Source: AWTP1-13 sp963840445 (GTDB lineage Bacteria; Pseudomonadota; Alphaproteobacteria; Rhizobiales; Hyphomicrobiaceae). Taken from it: DNA of 64,000 nt. The notes under the pieces were generated by a model. The model saw only the letters and a program-made list of their open reading frames with translations, was not told the DNA's origin and searched no databases. Shown here piece by piece: positions 33,023 to 40,156 of the stretch. Numbering within the stretch: position 1 is the first letter of the stretch; each line of letters opens with the position of its first letter. The stretch is taken from positions 248,001-312,000 of the forward strand of contig CAWIZC010000024.1 in the NCBI GenBank assembly GCA_963840445.1. The letters run 5' to 3'. The translations under genes were made by a program, and so were the position numbers.

Positions 33023-33088
33023 CGCTTAGCTTGTCGAGGCGCGAATGAGTTCGGCAATGTCGTGCTTCGACGGGCTCAGCACTGGGTA
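33023..33088 (-). repeat. REP-like palindromic element, copy F
   Basis: GCTTAGCTTGTCGAGGCGCG, a spacer, then GTGCTTCGACGGGCTCAGCA. Reverse orientation, diverged. It lies between the ArsR-type gene and the lyase gene. Confidence 0.72.
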
Positions 33089-33137
33089 GGGGTTGCTGGC
33101 CGCCATTCGACCAGAGTCGGAAGGACACGAAGGCCGC

Positions 33138-33974
33138 CTACTTCCAGCGGATCTCGAAAGGGGTGAGCCAGATGGTGGCGTCCTTGGGCGCACCGCCGGC
33201 CGGGTCCTCGTGGCCGTAGTGCACGTTGGCGTTGACGCCGGTGATGGTTGTCTCAGGCCGGTCGCGGTAGGCGAGGTCGCTGCGGTCAATGGCCAGCGTG
33301 CCGTCGAGCCACACGCGCAGGATGCCGTCGCTCTGTTTCGGGTCGTTGAGCACGACCTCCTCCTCGAGCTTCACCCAGCGGCCGTCCGGAAACTGCACGG
33401 GGTCGACCTCGACCGGGCCCGAGCGCGTGTCGACGAAGCTGGTCGCGCCAAGGCGGCCGTTGCGGCGCCAGGCCAGCAGAGCCATGAAGCGTTCATCGGG
33501 TCGGTCGGCATCCTCGCCGCGGATGCCTGGGAGAATTCCACCCTGATGGAAGTTGAAGCCGGCCGGCAGTAGCACGCTGTAGGACAGGCAGGCGGCAGTC
33601 TTGCCGTGCAACGAGCGCGGCTCCCAGGCAAAGCTTACGCCGCCCTTGCCAGCCTCCGGGACATGCGGAGCGATCGAGCCCTTGGCCAGGGTGACGCCGA
33701 CCGCGATCGGTGCCGGACCGTCCTTGATGCGGGAGATCACGACGTTGTCGCCGAGGCCCACATCCTTGCCGCTGAGGCGGGCCTGCAGATCGGCGGAGGT
33801 GAGCAGCACCCCATTGTGCTCCAGAGCAAAGACGGTTCCCGCCGGATAACGTTGCGTGCACGGCGCCAGGCTAGGCGTGTGCACGAGGGAGCGCACCACG
33901 GCCACCACGGCAGCAATCGTCACCACGCCGGCGGCCACGTTGAAGACGATCACCCTGGTGCCGGGAAGCTTCAT
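33138..33974 (-). CDS. PL14-like polysaccharide lyase-fold protein, membrane-anchored
   Basis: A 278-residue protein. One N-terminal helix (VIVFNVAAGVVTIAAVVAVV) anchors it or serves as an uncleaved signal. The rest has the jelly-roll layout of polysaccharide lyase family 14 and the related alginate/glucuronan lyase-like fold: LPAGFNFHQGGILPGIRG, RWVKLEEEVVLNDPKQSDG, LRVWLDGTLAIDRSDLAYRD, ITGVNANVHYGHED and WLTPFEIRWK. Catalytic residues cannot be confirmed by eye. The ATG overlaps the stop of the secretion-fusion gene (ATGA at 33971-33974), so the two are translated together. Confidence 0.72.
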   Translation of the reverse strand: MKLPGTRVIVFNVAAGVVTIAAVVAVVRSLVHTPSLAPCTQRYPAGTVFALEHNGVLLTSADLQARLSGKDVGLGDNVVISRIKDGPAPIAVGVTLAKGSIAPHVPEAGKGGVSFAWEPRSLHGKTAACLSYSVLLPAGFNFHQGGILPGIRGEDADRPDERFMALLAWRRNGRLGATSFVDTRSGPVEVDPVQFPDGRWVKLEEEVVLNDPKQSDGILRVWLDGTLAIDRSDLAYRDRPETTITGVNANVHYGHEDPAGGAPKDATIWLTPFEIRWK

Positions 33975-35656
33975 GCGGCGTTTTCCTGATACAGGCTGCG
34001 CAGCAGGCGATGCACGGTGCGCACCAGGGGCTCGGCCATGCGGCCGAATACGTCGTGCTGCTCGGCGGTGGCGATCTCGGCCACCGTGGCGCCCGGGTCG
34101 ATCGTGTCATTGGCTGCATGCACGCCGAGCGACACGACATGGCCCGATACGGGCGCGCGAATGACGCTGCGCGTCAGGTCGAGTTCGGCCTCGGTGGTGC
34201 GAGCGAGTAGCGAGTCCGACCGCTGGTGCAGTTCGGCGATGCGCTCCTCAAGCGCGCCCAGCCTGGCACGATCGGCGAGCGTGGCGGGCGTCAGTGCGGC
34301 CAGTGACGCCGCCTCGTGGCCGACACTGTCCAGCTCCTTGCGCGCCGCTTCGGCGTCGCCCCTGAGCGCGGCGATCTGGCGGTCGAGTGCGGTGGTGTCC
34401 AGGCTGACCAGGATATCGCCGGCCTTGACTTCGGCACCGCGCATCACATGCACGTGCGCCGCGACGCCGCCCTTGGCGTGCCGCACGGCAACCGCACCGG
34501 AGGCGGCTCGCGCGTCGCCGGCGAAGCCAGCGCCGCCTCGCGACGGCAGCAGCGTCGCAGCGCCGATGCCGCCGACCAGCAGCAGCAGGGCTGCGCCGAA
34601 GCCGAGCGCCAAGGGTCCGCCGATGTACAGGCGCGGCATCGGCGTCGCCACGGCCGGCGCCGGCAGGTGCTGCGCGCCGGGCGCTTGTTGGGGAGGGTGG
34701 GTGATGGGACGATGGTCGGCATGCGAGGCAAGGCGGCGATAGTCCAGCATCGCGCGGCGCACCTGCCCAAGATTGCCGAGCAGGCGCTCGAAGGGTAACA
34801 GCAGCCGGGCCAGCAGCAGCACGCCGGCGACCACGGCACCCAGCGTCAAGTCGTGACGCGACACCAGCCACACGCCGGCGATGCTCGCGGCCAGCAGCGA
34901 GGTCGCCCGTACGCTGCGAGCGAGATCGCGTAACAGCACAGTCCTGCGGTCGAGCGCGTATGCCGCGGCCACGTGCATGGCATTGACCCGCTCCCAGTGC
35001 CGGGCCGCAGCGGGCGGCAGCGGTGCCGCGGCCAGACTGCGCCACCACGCTGCTACGCGGTCCGCCGCGCGCAGCCGCTGCCGATCCAGGCGCGCGACTG
35101 GCAACGCCTGGAGGATGGCAGTCGACAGCAGCAGGGCGACGGCCAAGGCGGCGATGGCTCCCAGCAGCGGATGCAGCAGCGCCAGCACGGCCATGACGGC
35201 GAGCGCCCAGGGCGCCTCAAGTGCCGGCATGGCGGCGCGCTCGATCAACGCGTCACGCACGCGCGCGATCGCTGCGGCGTCGCTCTTCAGGACATGCACG
35301 GGGGCGGCCTGGCGGCCACCCGAGAGCGTGTGTTGGGCGAGCGTATGGTCGAGCCACAGGCCGGCGCGCTGCAGGATCCGCTCACGCGCCGCATCGATGC
35401 ACAGCAGCGCCAGGGCGGCGGCCGATGCCGAGGCGGCCAGCAGCCAGAGCTGGTCAAAGCGGGGTACGGCCAGATCAAGCGCCAGCAGCGGTATGGCGTG
35501 CAGCGCCAACGCGACGAGCAGCAGGCTCGCCAGGCCGGATAGCAGGAACACGGCAATCAGCGCCCAGCGCACCTGCCGCAGGATTGTATCCGATGTACGC
35601 ATGCACACTACCGGTGGACTGACGCCGGTTGGCGTCTCCTGCAGCAATGCTGTCAT
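33971..35656 (-). CDS. Type I secretion transmembrane domain fused to HlyD-type adaptor, no ATPase
   Basis: A 561-residue protein with an unusual order. Residues about 25-315 resemble the membrane half of PrtD-type exporters: RWALIAVFLLSGLASLLLVA, ALIERAAMPALEAPWALAVM, LARSVRATSLLAASIAGVWL, LLARLLLPFERLLGNLGQVRR-AMLDYRRLASHA. Where the nucleotide-binding domain should begin there is only a proline-rich linker (PPQQAPGAQHLPAPAVATPM). Another membrane helix (ALGFGAALLLLVGGIGAATL) then leads to an HlyD/EmrA-type fold: VRHAKGGVAAHVHVMRGAEV, KAGDILVSLDTTALDRQIAA, a coiled coil (about 440-500) and SVIRAPVSGHVVSLGVHAAN. No Walker A or B motif is present. The next gene (lyase) overlaps by 4 bp. Confidence 0.8.
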   Translation of the reverse strand: MTALLQETPTGVSPPVVCMRTSDTILRQVRWALIAVFLLSGLASLLLVALALHAIPLLALDLAVPRFDQLWLLAASASAAALALLCIDAARERILQRAGLWLDHTLAQHTLSGGRQAAPVHVLKSDAAAIARVRDALIERAAMPALEAPWALAVMAVLALLHPLLGAIAALAVALLLSTAILQALPVARLDRQRLRAADRVAAWWRSLAAAPLPPAAARHWERVNAMHVAAAYALDRRTVLLRDLARSVRATSLLAASIAGVWLVSRHDLTLGAVVAGVLLLARLLLPFERLLGNLGQVRRAMLDYRRLASHADHRPITHPPQQAPGAQHLPAPAVATPMPRLYIGGPLALGFGAALLLLVGGIGAATLLPSRGGAGFAGDARAASGAVAVRHAKGGVAAHVHVMRGAEVKAGDILVSLDTTALDRQIAALRGDAEAARKELDSVGHEAASLAALTPATLADRARLGALEERIAELHQRSDSLLARTTEAELDLTRSVIRAPVSGHVVSLGVHAANDTIDPGATVAEIATAEQHDVFGRMAEPLVRTVHRLLRSLYQENAA

Positions 35657-35999
35657 ACGGCGATAAACACCGCGTTAACCGAATGCGACCGCGGGCGCGG
35701 CAGTTGCCGGTCGTCTGCATGAATGCTTGGCGCATATGCTGGGTGCTGGCCGAGCGTCCTATCCCAATCTGTTGCTGCTTCAGAGTTGGGTAAGACCTCC
35801 GCCGGCGACCAGACGGTTGCGGTCGTGAAATTCGAGTCGGCGGAAAAGCGCTCGGCAGATCCCGTCGGACACCACACGCTGGATGCCACCCGCGCGGTGC
35901 CGTTGCGGTAATGCTGCGCCCACCAGCGAGCGGTGCCACGAGGACGGGCATCGGCCACTGTGGTATCACTGCCGCCTCACAAACAAAGGATGGCAGCCG
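35657..35999. other. 343-bp gap upstream of the selenoprotein gene
   Basis: Between divergent genes. No coding frame is convincing. AAAGGA at 35985-35990 is the ribosome site of the selenoprotein gene. Confidence 0.4.
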
Positions 36000-36218
36000 A
36001 TGCGCGTCGAAATCCGATACTGCGGTCAGTGAAGCTACGAACCGCGCGCCCGTGAGGCGGCGAACCTCATCCGCAAGGTCCGACCAGACGCACAGGTAAC
36101 GCTGCAGCGATCCGGTGGCGGCATCTTTGAGATCCGCATCGACGACCGCGTAGCCTGCTCCAAGCAGACACTCGGCCGGTTTCCCACCGATGCCGAGATT
36201 GTCGGCGCCGTGACCTGA
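36000..36218 (+). CDS. SelW/Rdx-family selenoprotein (Sec at in-frame UGA)
   Basis: A 72-residue protein if the UGA at 36030-36032 is read as selenocysteine. The product starts MRVEIRYCGQU-SYEPRA, a CxxU redox motif followed by the family's Y-x-x-R-A, and continues TLQRSGGGIFEIRIDDRVAC then SKQTLGRFPTDAEIV. This is the whole Rdx/SelW-like fold. Without read-through the gene would give a 10-residue peptide. The ATG is 9 bases after AAAGGA, an excellent ribosome site. A stem-loop sits immediately after the UGA (next entry). Family members are thiol-disulfide oxidoreductases. The true stop is TGA 36216-36218. Selenoprotein synthesis needs SelA, SelB, SelC and SelD, which are not in the window. 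Confidence 0.86.
36043..36062 (+). promoter_or_regulatory. Candidate bacterial SECIS stem-loop
   Basis: Right after the Sec codon: arms CGC(G)CGCC (36043-36050) and GGCGGCG (36056-36062) form seven base pairs with one bulged G, closed by a 5-nt loop, CGTGA (36051-36055). The loop begins 18 nt past the UGA and has G as its second base. Both fit the published range for bacterial SECIS (loop 16-37 nt downstream, G in the first two loop positions). Confidence 0.6.
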
Positions 36219-36242
36219 ATCCCGGTACTTGGCGGCCGGCGT

Positions 36243-36476
36243 TTGCAACGGACCGATTTCGGCAGCGTTTCGGCTTCGCGCCGACGGGCGGGGACCGCCA
36301 CGGAGAGCGCGTGCGGCTGGTGCAAAGACAAGTGGGGTATCTCCTGGCAGATCACGCCGCGCGCGCTGACCGAGGCCATGGCGGCCGGCGGCGCGGAAGC
36401 AAAGCGCGCGTTCGAGGCGATGATGGGCATGAGGAAGATCGACGTTGCCGCCGTCGAGGCGGCGCGGCGCGGCTGA
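36243..36476 (+). pseudogene. Remnant of a PhnB-like VOC-family gene (C-terminal part)
   Basis: The end of the frame, ESACGWCKDKWGISWQITPR then ALTEAMAAGG and AEAKRAFEAMMGMRKIDVAA, is the C-terminus of PhnB-like (3-demethylubiquinone methyltransferase-type, glyoxalase fold) proteins. The roughly 100 N-terminal residues are missing, and the sequence just upstream seems to match the family's NGGP region only in other frames. It therefore looks like a truncated, frameshifted leftover, directly after the selenoprotein stop. Deletion or insertion could have joined it to the selenoprotein gene. Confidence 0.6.
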
Positions 36477-36708
36477 CGTGCACGCGTCGCTGCGCCTTTC
36501 GGCCTTATGATCGGCCCGCCGACGTGCCGATCGGTCCAGCGTGGCACGTCCAAGCCGTCTCACGCCAGCGCTGGTAGCCCGCCATCCGGCGCACGACCGG
36601 CCTTGTCCCCATTGATTTTGCGGGTTTAGCCCGATTGCGATGATCGGTCGGCCAGGCACTGGATGCCGCAGCAGGCATTTCAGCCACCGCTAGCGCCTTG
36701 GGGTAGTC

Positions 36709-37552
36709 ATGTCGGAACGAGGGTTGGAGCTACGAAGTGGGCAAACACCGCGGCGGGCGCGAGCGAGGGCGTCGCTGCCAGTGGTCGGCGCCGCACCTGT
36801 CTCACAAGACAGCGACCTTCACGCGAAGCTCGTCGACTTCGCAAGCACTATTGGAGATTTGACGACACCCAGCGAGGTCCTCGATGCCCTGCACAGCGTG
36901 GTGTCCACCAGCCTTCCGCTGCACATTCTCGGGGCAGGCCGATTACCGGTAAGGGCCGCGGACTGGAGTTCGTTCCAGCTCGGGAGATCTGTGTTCCTGC
37001 ACAAGGACGCCCCGAAGGGGTGGTGGGAAGAATATGAGGCGCTGGCGGAGAATAAATTTCGCCCAGTTCTGTTCCTGGCTAGGTCGAGCCTCGCGTCATA
37101 CACCTGGACCGAGGTTATGCACATGCTCGAGCCTATTGGGCTCGATCGATGGTGGTATGGGCTGGCTCTCAAACATGGCATGCGCGACGGGTTCACCTGT
37201 CCCGTCGGCGCGACGGGTGGTGGCGTTCTGGTCGCGCAAGGCTCTTTGCAGGATTCTGACGCAACCGTCGCGAATTGCAATCTTCGGCGCCGCCAACGTC
37301 GCAGCACTGCGTCTGGAGCAATTGGCTGGCGTGAGCGCCAGTCGCATCGGTTCGCGGCCCTCTCTGACCGCCCGAGAAATAGCCGTCCTGCGTCTGGTGT
37401 CGACGGGCGGTCGGACCCAGGACATTGCCCGGGCACTCGGCCTTGGCGAAGAGACCGTCCGTAGTCACTTGAAGAAAGCGGAAAGCAAGCTTGGCGTCAG
37501 CAACCGAACGCACGCGGCATGTGAAGCGCTACGACGCGACCTGATTCCTTGA
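36709..37552 (+). CDS. LuxR-family regulator with autoinducer-binding domain, one frameshift
   Basis: About 280 residues in two frames. The first frame (from ATG 36709) has the autoinducer-binding domain (LVDFASTIGDLTTPSEVLDA, KGWWEEYEALAENKFRPVLF, WYGLALKHGMRDGFTCPVG). The second, entered at about 37210, continues RRVVAFWSRKALCRILTQ, LRLEQLAGVSASR and the GerE HTH SLTAREIAVLRLVSTGGRTQ, DIARALGLGEETVRSHLKKA. The join reads smoothly, so a single lost or gained base explains it. The conserved Asp of LuxR proteins (W-x-x-x-Y ... D-P) reads R-P here, so it may not bind acyl-homoserine lactones. No luxI gene is nearby (a solo LuxR). Confidence 0.8.
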
Positions 37553-37701
37553 GCAGCTGCGGCAAGGTCGGGTACTCAATCCATGTGAACCGGCCATCGG
37601 GCGACCAGCGCGCGCCCTCACGTCAGATGCTGGGCGAAAAGCGCAAATGCATTGCTCACACAGACTTACCGGTGTTGACCCCGAGGTGGTTATTGGCAGT
37701 C

Positions 37702-38460
37702 TCACCCGAGATACCCTGAAACTCCGTCCCACAATAACTTCAATGCCGTCACGACTAGCAATCCGTAGCAGGCCCGATAAATCCGACGCTGGTCCAGCGT
37801 GTTGTGAAGCCGCCAACCCAACCACACACCGGCGGGAATGGCGAACAGGCACACCGCCATCAAACTGCAGACAGCGGGGGTCGGCTTCACCAGCAGCAGC
37901 CACGGCACCGCCTTGGTCGCGTTGCCGACGGTGAAGAACAAACTCGTCGTTCCCGCGTAGATTTCCTTGCTCAAGCCGAGGGGCAGCAGATACATCGCAA
38001 GCGGCGGTCCACCCGAGTGCGCCACCATGGTGGTGATCCCCGAGGCGAGACCGGCAGTGATCGCCTTCGGCGTCGAACGTGGACGGGTCGTCACCTCAGC
38101 GCCTGCGACGAGCCACAGGCCGACAAAGGTCAGGGTGGTGCCCGCCATCACAATCGCAATGGCGCGGTGGTCGAGGAAGCGGAATAGCGCATAACCTAAC
38201 CCGACGCCGATCAGGAGCCCCGGCAAGAGCAGCACAAGGTCCGGCTTCGACCACGTCGACGGCTTCCAGTAGCGCAGCGCGAAAAGATCCATCGCGATGA
38301 ACAAAGGCGCGAGCACACCGCCAGCGGTGACCGGGTCCATCACGATCGACAGCAGCGGAATTCCGACGATGGAGAACCCTCCACCGAAGGCGCCCTTCAT
38401 GAAGCAGATCAGGAATACGCCGGCAAAGCTGACCAGGATCGTAGCAACTGTCAGCTCCAT
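37702..38460 (-). CDS. TSUP-family (TauE/SafE) anion transporter
   Basis: A 252-residue membrane protein with about eight helices. The repeated TSUP signature is present: GVFLICFMKGAFGGGFSIVG (first half) and GLASGITTMVAHSGGPPLAM (second half), the latter with the 'G-x-x-x-G-x-GG' loop. Family members export sulfite or sulfonates, or move other small organic acids. No sulfur-metabolism gene is adjacent, so its substrate is open. It follows the DUF4177-like gene on the same strand after 228 bp with a strong hairpin between. Confidence 0.9.
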   Translation of the reverse strand: MELTVATILVSFAGVFLICFMKGAFGGGFSIVGIPLLSIVMDPVTAGGVLAPLFIAMDLFALRYWKPSTWSKPDLVLLLPGLLIGVGLGYALFRFLDHRAIAIVMAGTTLTFVGLWLVAGAEVTTRPRSTPKAITAGLASGITTMVAHSGGPPLAMYLLPLGLSKEIYAGTTSLFFTVGNATKAVPWLLLVKPTPAVCSLMAVCLFAIPAGVWLGWRLHNTLDQRRIYRACYGLLVVTALKLLWDGVSGYLG

Positions 38461-38637
38461 GCGGCCGCGTCTCTAGCTGGGCGCGCGCTTGCCGGGCCAG
38501 TGCCTTCGCAGTTCCGGTTCCGTACAATCGCGTTGGTAGAGAGACAGAGTGCTGCGGCACAAATATCGGTGCAATCAAAACATTGATGTCAGTTCAATAT
38601 GCAAAGCTGGCTGAACTGTCGGCGCGGTCTGGCCTAA

Positions 38638-38674
38638 GCACTGATGCGACGCGCCTCGCGCGTCGCATCAGTGC
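38638..38674. terminator. Perfect 16-bp hairpin after the DUF4177-like gene
   Basis: Arms GCACTGATGCGACGCG and CGCGTCGCATCAGTGC (5-nt loop CCTCG) form a perfect 16-bp stem. It lies 15 bp past the stop of the DUF4177-like gene (minus strand). There is no T-run, so it may be a Rho-independent-like or transcript-stabilising structure rather than a classical terminator. Confidence 0.55.
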
Positions 38675-38688
38675 AACCCCCGACGCTC

Positions 38689-38907
38689 TCACCCACGATC
38701 TGCGTTGGTCCGTGAACTTGCCGCTCTGCGACCAGACGCCAGCGTTTGCGGCGGCTCGGCGACGACACGCTTGAGGTAGGCTAGGCCGTTGATCGCAACA
38801 CCCACCAGCTCCCACCCTTGCTCACCAACCGTGTTCAGCAGATCGATGTCCTCCTCTCTGCGAAGAGGGCCATTGAGGTCAAGCTTACGGTACTCCCAGC
38901 GCGACAT
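38689..38907 (-). CDS. DUF4177-like small protein
   Basis: A 72-residue protein. SRWEYRKLDL, EEDIDLLNTVGEQGWELVGV and GLAYLKRVV match the DUF4177 plan (WEYK-strand, L-N-x-x-G-x-x-GWELV, Y-L-KR). The C-terminal 25 residues (EPPQTLASGRRAASSRTNAD) are basic and disordered. The start is ATG 38907, 5 bases after AAGGAG. Function unknown. Confidence 0.8.
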   Translation of the reverse strand: MSRWEYRKLDLNGPLRREEDIDLLNTVGEQGWELVGVAINGLAYLKRVVAEPPQTLASGRRAASSRTNADRG

Positions 38908-39340
38908 CGCCACTCCTTAGGCAGGAGAACTTGAAAAACGGATGATCAAAGTTTTGTTCGACTGGCGGCACAGTTAGGGAGAAGTGTCCTCGAAGGCATC
39001 CCCGTTTCGGGGGAGGCCGCGAGTTGGCGCTGCGCCGAATGCGCGCATTCATACGAACGATATGGCCGCAGCGCGGTTTCGAGTGCATGGGCCAGAGTTC
39101 GCCACGTAGTTGTTTGAATCAATTCACAAATTGCGCCGGATGGATATTCTGCGGCCGGCCCATGGGGAAGGGGAGATGATCCGGCGCTGTTCCAGCCTTG
39201 TAACTATTGCGACACAGTGACGGATCAGCGAGGTCCGCAAGGCGCTAATTCCACTCGCGGTCGAATGCGCGCCATGGAATTGTATCCGTTGGTTATCCTC
39301 AGAGCGGCGCGCAGCCGCCGGTTGTCGGGGGAGGATGCGG
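38908..39340. other. Upstream region of the beta-barrel gene
   Basis: About 430 bp between divergent genes. No reliable gene. It includes GCATCCCCGTTTCGGGGGAGG near 38995-39016 (a short GC hairpin) and GGGGGAGG at 39327-39334, the ribosome site of the beta-barrel gene. Confidence 0.4.
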
Positions 39341-40108
39341 ATGTTGCGTTGCGTAGTTGCTCTCGTCGTCGCGGCCTTTCCAACTGTCTTCGCGGGGGCG
39401 GCGAGCGCCCAGTCGCCGCAGAAATGGAACGGCCCCTACGTCGGCGCCAACGTCGGTTACGGCTGGGGTGGCCTGGACGGCAGCATCACTGTGCTCAACC
39501 CCTCGGGCGTGCCCTATGCGCACGGCCCCCTGAACTACTCCAGCGACCTCGAAGGGGCATTCGGCGGCATCCAGATCGGCTTCAACCGTGTCAGCGGGCG
39601 TTTCTTTGCCGGTATCGAAGCGGATTTCCAGGGGGCCGACATCTCTGGCTCGTCGACCACGAGCTTCGCACCGCCGACTATTTCCGCGTTCAGCTATACC
39701 GCGTCCGCCAACATCGACTGGTTCTCGACGTTACGCGGCCGCCTGGGTATCGCGACCAACGACATGCTCGTCTATGTCACCGGCGGCTTGGCGATTGGCA
39801 GTGTGGATTACAGCGCCACATATCTCATAACTCAAAACAATGCGTACGCGCACGTGAACAGCAGCGACACCCGCGTCGGCTATGTGCTGGGTGCAGGAAT
39901 GGAGCGCGCGCTGCGGTCGAACTGGTCGCTGAAACTCGAGTATCAGTACCTCAACTTCGGGGACCAGAAAGCGCAAGGCGCGCTGTTCTTCGCCGATGGC
40001 CACGCCAGCGACGAGACTGTGACGACGCGCTTCGACACGGACATCCACACGGTGCGGGTGGGTCTGAACTACCACTTCCACGAGCAGCAACGTGAAAGCC
40101 TGAAGTAA
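39341..40108 (+). CDS. Outer-membrane beta-barrel protein (Omp25/31-like)
   Basis: A 255-residue secreted porin-family protein. The signal peptide is CVVALVVAAFPTVFAGAASA. The barrel begins WNGPYVGANVGYGWGGLDG, continues AFGGIQIGFNRVSGRFFAGI and IDWFSTLRGRLGIATNDMLV, and ends HTVRVGLNYHFHE. This is the OMP_b-brl layout common to Brucella, Rhizobium and Bradyrhizobium surface proteins. I chose ATG 39341 because GGGGGAGG ends seven bases upstream; ATG 39335 would overlap that site. Confidence 0.88.
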   Translation: MLRCVVALVVAAFPTVFAGAASAQSPQKWNGPYVGANVGYGWGGLDGSITVLNPSGVPYAHGPLNYSSDLEGAFGGIQIGFNRVSGRFFAGIEADFQGADISGSSTTSFAPPTISAFSYTASANIDWFSTLRGRLGIATNDMLVYVTGGLAIGSVDYSATYLITQNNAYAHVNSSDTRVGYVLGAGMERALRSNWSLKLEYQYLNFGDQKAQGALFFADGHASDETVTTRFDTDIHTVRVGLNYHFHEQQRESLK

Positions 40109-40156
40109 GCAGGCTGGCGTTCTCGGGCCGCGCCAGCAGATAGGCCGCGGTCCAGC

